Source: Clonostachys chloroleuca (taxonomy: Eukaryota; Ascomycota; Sordariomycetes; Hypocreales; Bionectriaceae). Taken from it: a stretch of 64,000 nucleotides of DNA. Made by a program: the position numbers and the translations under genes. Below, one piece after another: positions 10,060 through 20,918 of the stretch. The notes under the pieces were generated by a model. That model ran no database searches and was not told the DNA's origin. It saw only the letters and a program-made list of their open reading frames with translations. How positions within the stretch are numbered: the first letter of the stretch is position 1; each line of letters begins with the position of its first letter. Location: positions 14,198,001 through 14,262,000 of the forward strand of contig JBANAY010000004.1 in NCBI GenBank assembly GCA_037952775.1. The letters are read 5' to 3'.

Positions 10060-10701
10060 TAGCAGAAGTTGATATTAGACGACGTCATCAAAGCATGGTC
10101 AAGCGCTTTATTCCATCGGGCTTTGGCAGCATATCGACCGACCCAAGTGCAGTCCATTTACTCCACAATGTTCAGCTCGTCGAGATCCAAAACTACCTGA
10201 AATCTAATGAAGACCCCGTTGAATGGACAGTTTTCCAGGATTGGTGCCTTCACTGAATTCATCGTCAACTGTGACATCGCCTTCGACTGGCAGAACAAAA
10301 GTGCCGAAGTTTGGGAGGATGGCGGCCATCGTGTCAGCACAACATCCTTGGCAGGCACTGCTAAAGCCATCGAAGCTGCCTTGAAAGACCCGACCGTAAG
10401 AAGGAACCGCGTTCTCCACGTACACGAGCTTGCCGTTACGCAGTCTCAGCTACCGGCCTTCGCTTAGAATTACTCGCCTTACACGACCTGGAAGATTGAA
10501 ATTATTGACAATCCCTCTGAAGAGATGGAAAGGCTCGAGAAGATAGCCAAGCAAAATCCCGAGCCCGGAAAGGTTTATAAGTTTGTAGGGGCCACTTTGC
10601 TCAGTGGCAGATTTCAAGCCTTCTATGAGAAAGTAGATAACGAACTACTTGGGCTTGGATTAATTGACCTTGAGGCGAAGTTTGCGGCCTCGTTCGGGTA
10701 G
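10060..10701 (+). pseudogene. NmrA-like / isoflavone-reductase-family pseudogene, C-terminal half
   Basis: Conserved pieces of the NmrA-like NAD(P)-binding family run in order across broken frames. VKRFIPSGFG appears near 10096-10125. LLHNVQLVEIQNYLKSNEDP then WTVFQ runs to about 10240 in one frame. From 10207 a second frame gives FTEFIVNCDIAFDWQNKSAE and VSTTSLAGTAKAIEAALKDP, then stops at 10465-10467. The same frame resumes with EEMERLEKIAKQNPEPGKVY and TLLSGRFQAFYEKVDNELLG and ends at TAG 10699-10701. There is a frame break near 10094, another near 10240, an internal stop, and no N-terminal Rossmann half. Unlike other broken genes in this window, it cannot be rescued by one base. It was probably an aromatic alcohol/NmrA-type reductase. 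Confidence 0.75.
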
Positions 10702-11180
10702 AAAACAAAATTCGAACAAAATTTTATATTTTCCTACTCTAGGATACAGGTATTTTAAGATCTTTTGAATTGTAATTAGTGAGCGTGTAATTACCAGTAC
10801 TAGTTTATGAAGAGGAATAGACGAATCACATTGCTATGCGCGCAAGTTGTTTTACCACTACATCCAAACGTCGGGCTCGTCGTGACGGAGCGGTTAGGTA
10901 CTACGGCCGAGGTCTGAAGAATACGGCCGTGATATAAGGATTGTGGGGTAATCCAAAAGATAAACATCTCACACTGAATTTGCCACCAACTGGAAGCGAT
11001 CCTAGGGTGATTTGGCACCATACTGATCTCTTACGTGAGCTGTGAGGAGGGGAAAGCCGGGGTAGTCCAAGTAGCCTGAAGGAAACCATTTTAGGCCACG
11101 CGAACGCCCCTGACACAGTCGTAAATTTGAAACACAGGAGGCATCCCAGGGCTCAACAAGCGGAACTCTTATCTCGGCCG
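10702..11180. other. Intergenic, no gene recognised
   Basis: This is spacer between the NmrA pseudogene and the dioxygenase promoter. No motif-bearing frame is seen. Confidence 0.4.
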
Positions 11181-11242
11181 TGATTAGTCACTCTAATCAG
11201 CGTTGCCCACGTGTGCTTACTTTTTGAGAGACTGCTATATAT
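11181..11242 (+). promoter_or_regulatory. Dioxygenase promoter: dyad, E-box and TATA-like element
   Basis: A perfect inverted repeat (TGATTAG, 5-nt loop, CTAATCA) is at 11181-11199. CACGTG is at 11208-11213 and a TATATAT stretch is near 11236-11242, about 85 bp before the ATG at 11323. The spacing suits a promoter. Which factor binds is unknown. Confidence 0.4.
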
Positions 11243-11322
11243 TTGAGCCACAGGATTTCTGCTGACCATAACAATCATTACGATTGCGATTTCGAGCAGG
11301 GAAAAAGGTAATTGTCCACATT

Positions 11323-12523
11323 ATGCCGATTCCCACCATAAGCTTCGCTCGTGAGTTCCAAACTGCCACCATGTTGTACAGCTCAGAATTTCTCAATTGA
11401 TATTTTGCATTGGCCAGCAATCTTTGGCAAGGACGATGTCTCAAGAGCCCGAGTCGTAGCTCAGGTTCGAGATGCCTGTCTCAAATACGGTTTCTTCCAA
11501 CTCGTCGACCATGGAGTCCCGCAGGATTTGTTTGATGAAATGATCAAGCAAAGCGCGAGCTTCTTCAGTCTCCCAGAAGATTTGAAGGAGAGATATAGTA
11601 AGGGTTGGTTTTTGATGTCAAAGGAGAAATGTGTGTCCACTTGCTCATAAGATGGTTATAATGGCAGAACAAGACAAGTTCCAAAGGGGATATGAAAGAC
11701 TTCGTGCACAAAACTTCGAGAAAAGAACGGCCGGAGATTTGAAAGAAGGTTACTACTTTGGAGCGGATCTTCCCTTGGATCACCCAAGAGTTGTCGCGGG
11801 GAAGTTTAACATGGGTCCTAACAAATATCCGAAAGAAGTTACGGATCCTGTGAAGTTCAAAGAGACCATGGATACCTACTATAGTACCATGCTTTCTCTT
11901 TCAAAGACTATTCTCCAGGTTTTATGCGAGACGATGGAAATATCCAACGAATGGATGACAGAGTTTCTGGATATCCCTATCGCCACACTTCGATTGCTAC
12001 ACTACCCGCCGCAGGCTCCTGATGCATCGGAATTCGAACGAGGTATGTATACGTTTCCCGGATTATACGCCAACATCATGACTGAACTGCCATTCGCAGG
12101 TATCGGACAGCACACTGACTTTGGTGCTGTAACTATACTTTTACAAGATGAGGTAGGCGGCTTGCAAGTCTGGGACAGGGACGCCTCAGCCTGGATTGAT
12201 GCTACCCCTCAAAAAGGAGCATTGGTCATCAACCTGGGCAATTTGATGATGAGATGGACGAATGATCGCTATCTATCCAATTTGCACCGCGTTATCAACA
12301 AGTCTGGAAAGCAGCGATACAGCGTCCCATTCTTTCTTGCCGGGAACCCTGACTTCCTTGTCAAGTGCTTTCCGAAGTGTGCAGACGAGATTGAAGGTCC
12401 AAAATACCCCCTGTCACGGTTCAGCGGTGGATGGAGGGCCGTTACGCGGATACATACAACACATCGCAGGATAAAGCCCTTGGAGAACTCTCGCAAAGCG
12501 AAGCTAAAGCTGGAATGGCCTAG
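11323..12523 (+). CDS. 2-oxoglutarate/Fe(II)-dependent dioxygenase, IPNS/DIOX family (one-base frame break near the C terminus)
   Basis: The spliced model has four exons: 11323-11350, 11418-11597, 11668-12042 and 12100-12523, with introns of 67, 70 and 57 nt. The tiny first exon encodes MPIPTISFAP. The N-terminal DIOX_N region includes CLKYGFFQLVDHGVP. The iron ligands are H and D of GQHTDFG and the H of LSNLHRVIN, and the 2OG/substrate-binding RYS follows. The frame breaks at a run of five C (12407-12411). Adding one C restores a family-typical tail (PVTVQRWMEGRYADTYNTS) ending at TAG 12521-12523, for 335 residues. Without it the frame ends at 12542 with an unrelated tail, and the catalytic residues are unaffected either way. 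It probably hydroxylates or desaturates a small molecule. Neighbours suggest a role in a tailoring pathway. Confidence 0.85.
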
Positions 12524-12803
12524 GTCTAGGCAACATACATGATATCGGTAGTGCATTCTTCCAGGTCGAATGTCTATTTGAGGAAAAGGGAGGAATACAA
12601 ATTCTTGCTTCTTAAATTTGCCCCTTTGACGGTATCCTATCTTAGTGTAGCTGTAATTGTCTGCATAGGAACGTAATTTTTCACCCACTAGTAGTGTGAG
12701 AGAATATGTATGCTCTAGCAGTGTAGAACATCTACAAATCAGTCATAATTCAGCACCGCAACACTGCTCCTTGCGATGGCCGATTTTGAAATCATTGAGA
12801 CGG

Positions 12804-14591
12804 TCAGATGTTTTCGTCAGAAACCCTCTTCGCAGAGACTTCGGTGACATCTTTCGCAACTGAACCCCCACCATCTGATGCTGCGAGAGCCTCAAGCGAT
12901 CCTGCCGATGGCTTCATGTTACGTCTTTCTTTCCAAGTTAAGCCCTCTGTATCAAAGATGACCGCAATTTCTTCGAGTGTGAATCCTTTGGTTTCAACAA
13001 AGAAATACCAGACGACAAGGAGCTGGTCAAAGGTATTAGTAGGAGTACTGATGTATGGTGAAAAGATCTTATGTATCAAGTTTACCTCGAGGAAAGTATA
13101 AACAATATACGCGATATAATACTTCCATCCCGCATTTTGTAAGCCGATGGGGTTGACAAAAGTGCCAAAGAACCCAAAGGCGTGCATGACTCCTGTTTGA
13201 AGAGTAACACCGCGCGCTCTGATGTCATATGACAAGGTCTCGGCAGGATAGGCCCAGAGAGGTGTCCAGCCAATGTCATAGGCACCATTACTGAGGAAAA
13301 TAGCAACTAGAACGCCGATGGCATATCCAGACCCGCCTCTGGTCGTAAAGACTAGAGTTATGTTAGCTACCATGAATACAAAGCAGACATTCAGTATGCA
13401 GTTATTACTTACGGGCAGCAAAGGTTGTCCAGAGGATGAATGCGACAAACATTCCGGCTGTTGAGGCAATGAACAGCTTCCGCCGGCCGACCTTTTCGAC
13501 AAACAGAGAAGCGATAGTGGCGAGAACGAAGTTGTATATGGATAGACAACCGTTGATCGTGACTTGGGTTGTCGTATCCGTGATACCAATGCTGACAAGT
13601 ACAGCATGCAGGTAATACTGAACAAGGCCGTTACCAGAGATCTAGGAGAAGATTCAGTGAGCGACCATAAATGGTATAAGCGTAGATTTACTTACTTCAA
13701 TGAAAAGGCCAGCGAAGAAGACGATGATAAGACGGCGTCTATTACCGGCAGTACGGACCAAGTCGAGCCAACCAGTCTTCTCTTTGATGGAGGCGTCGCT
13801 TTCAATACTCTCCTTGATCTCACGATATTCCAGCTCAACAAAAGCATTCCTTTCGTCCCCATTGGCGTGATGCTTGACTAGAATATCTCTAGCCTGCTTG
13901 CCACGGCCTTTCGAGATAAGCCAACGAGGGCTCTCGGGAACAAACCAGATCAGCAGGAGTTGCAAGATAGCTGGGGCAGCCTGTAGGAGGCTAGGAATTC
14001 TCCATGACCATGCATTGTCAATCTTATGAGTTCCATATGTAACCCACGCAGCGATTATGGCACCAAGGTACCAGGAAGTTGGATAGTATGAGATGATGGC
14101 ACCTCGATGCTTAGGAAGAGCAAGCTCAGCAAGAAGAAGCGGAGCACCCACCACCGTGAAGGCGAGACCAAAGCCAATCAGAAATCGAGAGATGACGAAT
14201 TGAGCGAGATGGTGGGATGAAGCTTGGAGGATAGCACCGACGATAGTCCAGCTTGCGCCGAAAAAGATTGAAATGCGGCGGCCGAATTTGTCCACAACTG
14301 GCGTAATCAAAGGTAGGGCCAGCATAGCCCCCACGGTTTGAATAGAATTCAAGAGGCCCAGCACCGGACCTCTGGGATAATCAAATTCTGATTTCATCAG
14401 TTCGCAAGTTTTTAGACGGGTTTCGGTTGTAATTGCATACGGGATTGCCAAGATGGCAGAATTTGGAGGCCATTCATGATCATGCCATCGAAGCCCTGAT
14501 AGGAGCTGCTCATAATGACAATGGGGAGCCATAGATACAGGGATCTCAGGCCCTTGTCGTGTATCCACGACGGCAGGAAAGACTTCGACAT
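12804..14591 (-). CDS. MFS sugar transporter (lactose/hexose permease-like)
   Basis: Five exons read leftward: 14591-14441, 14387-13696, 13641-13413, 13351-13086 and 13022-12804. All introns are GT-AG (53, 54, 61 and 63 nt), for 518 residues. The ATG at 14591 gives MSKSFLPSW and then YQGFDGMIMNGLQ, the normal start of this family. The longer uninterrupted frame to 14664 lacks an ATG and reads through intron 1. Family signatures are DKFGRR after TM2-3, PESPRWL in the central loop, and VETKGFTLEEI near the end. A plasma-membrane proton/sugar symporter is expected, although carriers of this type also sit in metabolite loci. It lies tail-to-tail with the dioxygenase and head-to-head with the orphan gene at 15395. 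Confidence 0.9.
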
Positions 14592-15394
14592 CTTGAATAG
14601 TTCTTGGGTTTATTGGTGGGTGCGAAGGCAGAGAACAGTGGTCAATTGCTGATGGTTCAATCAAGGGATTTCATGGTTCTTTCGACGGTTAGAGAGTATT
14701 TAACATTCACATCAATCTTTTGACTCGCCTACTTTCTCATGCAAAGTTCAAGGTTAGGTCTCTCGTGAGACCGTATCAAACGTCAAAGAGACTTTTAGTT
14801 CAGCACGCCTTCTACATGACTTCTTGCATTGTTAAACTATTCATTTCGTCAATCTAAGGATAGTATCTAATTCAATCTAGATACAGCTAGACAATCGGCT
14901 ACTAGTCACTCCTAGTTGAAGAACATAGCCTAGCGCACGGAGCTGAGTTGTCCAGAAAGCATCTGCCGGAGTTGTGTGGTCGTCATGCATCGAGGAGTGG
15001 GGCTGAGGTCAACGGAACTCCGTGGTCATTCTAGACCGTAATATTTTGTGTCAACATTCTCAAAGTATTATTAAGACTCTGTGAGTCAAGCATCTTTAAA
15101 CTAATGATTTTGGTTTATCGGAGTTGCAGCTTGGGGTAGCCCACTCGGAGTTTCTTGTACCACTTGCATATGGCCTCCGAAGATTTCAATTGCAACTCCA
15201 CACTGTCCAGGAGAGCCTAGCAAGGTCTGGATGGTAATCTCCGCAATTGTATTCTCGTATGCTTTTCATTTAACACATGGTGTACCAGATACAATAGCAT
15301 TCTTCCAGCGTACACGTGGGCGACACTTTAATGAACTCGTCCATGACAACTTCACTCTCCTAGATCAAGATACTTTCTCTACACTCTCCCCATC
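14592..15394. promoter_or_regulatory. Divergent intergenic region (MFS / orphan gene)
   Basis: This 0.8 kb holds both promoters of a head-to-head pair. A CACGTG box is at 15313-15318, 77 bp before the orphan ATG. No gene is seen. Confidence 0.35.
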
Positions 15395-16888
15395 ATGCCA
15401 TCTACCACGCAAGAGCCGTACTCTCTACCCGGACACGATAGCTTGACTTTGGGGTACAAAATTTCGACGGAATCCAATTTTGAGGCTGCTGTCATGAACA
15501 ATAAGAAGGAACCCAGATTGGATCCAACGTGTCACCCAATCCCCGGGATATACCGAGCTCGAGAGCTTGTCGAAATTACCGCACCATTACTTGGCTCCAT
15601 TCTTCATACACTGGGGAGTGATGACAGTACAGAGTTGTCATCTCCAAAAGTTTTAATCGATGGGTTGGCTGCAAGCTTAGCAGTCACCGGACGAGAATCG
15701 ACATTACCTCTGTCTTATGGCAGAAGTGACACCTCCAGGAGAGAAATCTCAGAGCAAGCCCAGAAGATAGGAGAAGCTCTCGTGGGCTATGCAAGAGAGT
15801 CCATCCAAACCGACAGTTCTAAACAGACGCCTATCAAGCTTTATAGCCAATGTGAGGGTCATTTGTGGACCCAGGAAGTCGCCGGTCTCTTGCTTGGCCC
15901 TCGAAGCAATGCACAATTGATGCAGCTCTATAATGAATGGTTGCATCGAATCATTCTTCTGCGCGATGCTTTATTGCCGTTTGAGAACTTTGCCGAAGTT
16001 CCTCTAGTCATCCCGCCAACAAGCAAACATGGTTTAAGGGATTTCGAGGAACCCCGTAAGGAGTTCCTCCTGCAGTGCTTGACAGGAAGAATCTCACAAG
16101 CCGCAATCGTCGACGTGGCGAAGGTCTTCACCGCAAGGAATCTAGGATCTGGTGGGTACGGCATTCAGTATTCCCAAGGTCTGATATTGCCGGCTTTCCT
16201 GTCCTCTTCACCGTCTATCCATCTCCTCCGGCATCACCCCGCCCGTCTGGATGACTCTCAAGTCGAGATACTTTTCGATTACGAACACCCAGTCTATTTT
16301 GATGCTAAAAGAAGCGACCTACCTAAAACGAACAACAGCCTACCCCCTGGTCATTGGCCACCTGCATCGCTCCTCGCTCTTAACCCACTGGTGACAAAAT
16401 CATCATTTGGCGTCCATAAGGCAAATGACCCATCCAGGCGAGTTTTGAAGCTTGGAATCTCTCTTGACGACTCTCATTCCTTCGCCGTCGATATCGGTCA
16501 GATTGCCAGAGGCCATAGGTACGCTTACAGATGCAACTCCGGCGAGGAGAAGAAGAGGCCGTTTCAATCAGACGAGGCAAAAGAAGCCGTTTTGAAAACA
16601 GCCAAACGGAATAAAAGTAAGATAAACTTACTTCATGTCTACGATACTGCTAAGATTCTTGGCCTTCCGGGGTTTGTTACCACTCACGGGGAAAGCCGTT
16701 CAGATGATCTGCATCTCTTCATGGCAAAGGATCCTCTGATTCAAATGGCACTCCTTGGCAAGCTTTATCCCGAGAATGTAATATTAATAGATGAGGATGA
16801 TGACCCCGATAAAGCTCTGAAGGTTGGGAAGGGATTTGGGGGTCGGTTAGTCGTTATTCAAAGCAAGCGGAGAAAATGCTCAGAATAG
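15395..16888 (+). CDS. Orphan protein of 497 residues, function unknown
   Basis: A long intronless frame with a clear ATG and normal codon character. I recognise no family. The N-terminal third is polar; residues about 155-215 are rich in conserved-looking hydrophobic helices (LWTQEVAGLLLGP, then WLHRIILLRDALLPFENFAE). A Gly-rich segment follows (TARNLGSGGYGIQYSQGLILP). The C-terminal half alternates polar and hydrophobic stretches and ends with an acidic DEDDDPD patch and a basic SKRRKCSE tail. There is no signal peptide or TM segment, so it should be a soluble intracellular protein. It is divergent from an MFS carrier and convergent with a regulator. A novel enzyme is possible but not shown. 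Confidence 0.75.
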   Translation: MPSTTQEPYSLPGHDSLTLGYKISTESNFEAAVMNNKKEPRLDPTCHPIPGIYRARELVEITAPLLGSILHTLGSDDSTELSSPKVLIDGLAASLAVTGRESTLPLSYGRSDTSRREISEQAQKIGEALVGYARESIQTDSSKQTPIKLYSQCEGHLWTQEVAGLLLGPRSNAQLMQLYNEWLHRIILLRDALLPFENFAEVPLVIPPTSKHGLRDFEEPRKEFLLQCLTGRISQAAIVDVAKVFTARNLGSGGYGIQYSQGLILPAFLSSSPSIHLLRHHPARLDDSQVEILFDYEHPVYFDAKRSDLPKTNNSLPPGHWPPASLLALNPLVTKSSFGVHKANDPSRRVLKLGISLDDSHSFAVDIGQIARGHRYAYRCNSGEEKKRPFQSDEAKEAVLKTAKRNKSKINLLHVYDTAKILGLPGFVTTHGESRSDDLHLFMAKDPLIQMALLGKLYPENVILIDEDDDPDKALKVGKGFGGRLVVIQSKRRKCSE

Positions 16889-16973
16889 GATCCAATCATC
16901 ATTCAGCGGTAGGTTTTGAGTAGTGTTCAAACGAAATGCAACAAGGTCAAGATATTGAGACTCTCTATAAATA

Positions 16974-18724
16974 TTAAAGCCAGGACTTGTGGTTCCCATA
17001 AGTTGATCGAGATAAATCTACCACCATCCGCGAGTATTGATCAGGGTCTGTCGCATATGAGTACCCAGCTTTTTCGCCAAGACTTAGACCCTCAATTGCC
17101 GTCCCAATTTCCAGCTTCTCTCTTTCGGTTGCTTTGACACTCATTGATAACTTCTTGGAGGTCCATTCACTGGCTGTTTTAGCTCTCCATAGGTCAATAG
17201 CTGCGGGTAAAGGTGATTGGAAGACAAGTTCATCGTCTAGAGATTCGAATAAACGAGGGTCCTGCCTTCCGACCCTGCATGATAAGGAGTTGATACTATT
17301 AACAAGCAAGATTGTGCGACGAATTGTCTCTGAAAGAGCCCATGATTCCCATGTTTCTTGCGGAGCACAGAGAATTTTGGTGGCCTGAGTTCGGGCCAAG
17401 TATCTTGTCATCTAGAAATATCGTGAGCTTCTGCATAACCCTGACGCAAAACTGTCAAGTTCGTGTCACCTTTAGTAGCCAGGGCTGTTGCAGCTGTGCC
17501 TGCAAGACCTGTTCGGGGCTTTTTCCAAAGAAGCCAACAATTTGATATACACACATGGCGTGCACAGAGGCGAGTACCCAGATATCAGGTTTCGAGCAAA
17601 TATTTGGCTGCCTTCGTTAGCGAACCTCTCGGTCACACGTCATGAAAATTATGTCAACATACAAAGTCTTTGATCAATTTTTCGCGTTCCTGATTGATCA
17701 TCGAATATGCAAACTTTTCACTGCTGCGCATTGCGGCATTATACGAGCCTAAGCAGCAGAATGCTACTGCCAATGGCACGGTGACCTCTCCTTCGGAGCA
17801 ACGGTAGACACTTGGATGTACAAAAGGTGGGTATGTTCCGGCCTTCAGCATCATTTGAGGGAATCCGTAGATATATTCCATCCAATTCTCATCATTTCCC
17901 AAGTCTTCAAAATGCCCGGTACTGAAGACTCCCGCCCCAGGATCGAGATTCGGCAGCCTTCTGAGGGTAAGGTTCGGTCTACCTGGCTTCTCAATTTCTG
18001 TTTCCACTCTCAAAGATGTGCTTATTTCTTCCTCAATATCAGGAAGTTCGTCCCAACTCAATGGGGGTACCAGGTGAAGCTCTCAAATCGAGAATCCCCG
18101 GCCGCTTGGCTCTCTTGTGGTAAATCGCCAGTTGATGGTATCCCGAAAGATTCTAGCAAATTGATTCCAGAACCGCTCTGTCCTTGATTCAAACCCGGAT
18201 GCGAAACAAGGTATGGACTCTCTCCAGCAGTTCCGGGAATGCCTGCTGGGGGGTCCAATGCAGATTCTCAGTGGGTTGAACAGCGACATTATTTGTGTCA
18301 CCATAGCCCAAGTGTTCAACCTGGTGAGAATCTGCACTTGAATCAAGCTCTGAATCGTGGATTCGAGGAATATTCAATCTAACATGATGCTCCGCTTGAT
18401 TAAGGGTCAAAATTGGCTGAGTCGAGCTCATGGCATATTCGCAGTCGATGCCTCTTAATTTACAGCGAGAACAAGGTTGCAGTTGATCACAGCCAGATTT
18501 AGACTTAACACATGCTCCGCAGGACTTTTGCTTTCCTATTCGTGGCGTCGTAGCAACTCGCTCGCACCTTCGACGGTGTCTTTCACGAAGGTCCCCTAGT
18601 TCGTTTTTAGCTCAATCCGCATGAAAGGAAGGCCATGAAGCTAAGATTCACTTCGACTAAAGCACTTGCCACATAGGCCGCAATGGTACTCCGTGTTTTC
18701 ATCTGCCGTTATAACGCTGCTCAT
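16974..18724 (-). CDS. Transcription factor with a C2H2 finger followed by a Zn2Cys6 cluster
   Basis: Four exons read leftward: 18724-18652, 18595-17663, 17607-17470 and 17411-16974, with introns of 56, 55 and 58 nt. Exon 1 and the start of exon 2 build a C2H2 finger (YHCGLCGKCFSR, splice, RDLRERHRRRC). It is immediately followed by the binuclear cluster SCGACVKSKSGC, then CSRCKLRGIDC. The third exon carries WVLASVHAMCVYQIVGFF and the fourth WALSETIRRTILLVN, both typical of this regulator family. Two frame breaks fall in G/C runs at 18248-18253 (six) and 18063-18067 (five). Adding one base to each makes a continuous 527-residue protein, so an assembly error is likelier than decay. It lies tail-to-tail with the orphan gene. 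Confidence 0.8.
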
Positions 18725-19262
18725 GTTGTGTCGCTGGTAATCATCGAGCTCTTTGTCTACGGCCGCATCACTACCGGAAGCCTATTAATGGACATCTTAG
18801 CTTCTTATAGTCAATCTAGACCACCTTCTTCGTGATCGCGTCATTGCCCATCAGTCTTGCATCTTTGCGCCACCAATTAGCCGGCCAATCATGGGTTAGC
18901 ATCCTCACCAAAATTGCCAAAGCACCAATATGGGAGAGCCGTTTGTGATAATAGAAACTGAGTGCATATTATTCTTTGAAAATGACCCGTACTATCCGAG
19001 GCCGATAAGATTGGGAACAAATGGCACAGGCGTGGACCAGGTCCGAAATCAGCTTTGGGGGGGTGTTTAGTTCAGCCTATTTGAATAAATCAAAAGCTGT
19101 GCTGGCCGGTTCAACTACAGAGGGCGAGCAGAAAAAACGCCTTTTAGAGCTCCCAAAGGCTTTCATCGCTCGTTGCATCGCCGGCACTGAATATGGCCAA
19201 TAATCGAGTAATTAGCATCATCACAACGAACTGTGTATTCATCTATGTATCCGTGTTCGTTA

Positions 19263-19325
19263 TGTTGAGATGTCGCGTCTGGCATCTTTCATTGTTGTTT
19301 TAAACTTTACACTTGAACTCTTATA
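19263..19325 (+). repeat. LTR-like repeat fragment, copy A
   Basis: It begins TGTTGAGATGTCGCGTCTGG and matches copy B at 37100 at 26 of the first 27 positions, with weaker similarity for another 35 bp. The TGTTGAGA opening resembles fungal LTR ends. Neither target-site duplications nor the other LTR end was found. Confidence 0.5.
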
Positions 19326-20896
19326 CGTCGATGTACTAAGATTTGCGTTCAGGAAGAGACTTTAGCCAACTCGAACAGTTGTAGGAAAACAAATTGGGGT
19401 CACATGCGACACGGCTGCCTTGATGCATGATGGCTGTGATATTGCAGGCTTCATACGAGTCTTCGCCTAGGGAACAGTAGCCCGCGTCCATTCTAGCACA
19501 TTAATTCAAAACACTTTTATTTAAATCTTATAAATAAATGCCAGCCTGGCTGGGTCTCGCTAAGATAGACGCTGCAGTAAACAATGGGATGGGAAGGGTC
19601 TTACGCAACTCAAGAGGTGAACATATTTGATGGAATGAGGTCACATAACTTTCACATAGCAAGAATACTTACCAACTTTCCAATCATGACAACACGTTAT
19701 CTGCTTGTGGAGTCCTTTACGTAGTGCAAAAGCACTTCTCGCCTATTCATTGAGACGCAATGTCTTGAAAATGGGTGATCGGTAGAGTCATCTCGCACGC
19801 TTCCTTCGGTAGAAGCGAGAATGACTACACGCTTGAGGGCCTGTGCTTCATGCATGAGGACGGATTCATCCAACAGAGGCCAGCGACTAGCTAACTAGGG
19901 GGAACATCCTTATATGGGAGCCGTCACCTACGTGGTGGGCCAAGATAAAGACTTGAAGATCTCCAGGAGCGTAGGGAAGAGCCACAACTTGTCGGCCCCG
20001 ATAGATTATCTCACCCTCGAAGTTCTCAATAACGAAGGAGCCTCACACGCGATGAGGACCACCTCTTTACGCCGGTGGGCGGGTTGTGGGAGCAATTGGA
20101 TTTTAGCTTCTCACAAAGGGTATTTTGGACGTTGAAGACTGGCATCCTCACTCCACACTACAACAGGTGTTTGGGAGCTAATGATTCTCCCAGGGTGAGA
20201 AGATGATAGATCATAGCAGCCCCTAATTTGAGACCCTACGCTACGCAGGGCACTATCGTCTCGATAGTTTGCTTGGCATTCTAGATTCTAGATTCGCTGA
20301 TCATTACTCATGGGCCCTGGAGATAATCGACCTAGACTGATTGATGCAGGGGCGTTTGAGAAGGTCAAACTCCGTCCACTACACACAGATTCCAAGTACA
20401 TGGGGCGAAACTACCTGGGCCAGGAGTAAACCTGCAACGTTAGGGAAAAAGTTAATGGATGAAGCTGTAAGATGGCAAGCTGATCTGACCCGATTTGAGT
20501 TTACTTGACCTAGCGCATGAAGAATGGTTGAAGGAAAATGTCAGCACGTCGTGCCAAGACTACCCGCATTTGCTCTAGTAATGTAAGGGTTCTCGCTTTA
20601 GGCCCCACTTGGTGGAGCAGTCAAAAAAGGGGAACCAAGCGAGAATTCTGTATGTAGGCTGCGAGCGGTTTGCTGGTCTTTCAATTAGCAAACGCTCCAA
20701 GATGGGTCCGCGCGCCTGGTCCCAATGGCAGTGGACGCCTCGGGACGAGTTAGGCCCGCCCAGATGCCGGCCCTTCCATCGCTCAGGAGGCGATAAGACC
20801 AGTGAGATGGGCGGCTTGGCTGAACTCGTAACTCTGACCGGAGCTTGCGTCAGCTAATGGCCACTGGCGTGAGATGTCAGCGTCCTGAAGCACTTT

Positions 20897-20918
20897 GGGG
20901 GGGGGGGGGGGGGGGGGG
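20897..20918 (+). repeat. Poly-G tract of 22
   Basis: An uninterrupted run of 22 G lies in non-coding DNA. Its exact length is doubtful given the homopolymer problems elsewhere. Confidence 0.8.

Noticed and set aside
11351..11650. Dioxygenase start at 11351
   Set aside because: That codon is GTG and is actually the donor of a 67-nt intron. Splicing from ATG 11323 restores the family N terminus.
14591..14664. Longer N terminus for the first sugar transporter (start at 14664)
   Set aside because: The first codon is TTG and the frame reads through intron 1. The ATG at 14591 in another frame gives the conserved family start.
17412..17480. Extra frame breaks in the C2H2/Zn2Cys6 gene at this position
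   Set aside because: They disappear once the phase-0 intron 17412-17469 is removed (LLK joins MTRYLA).
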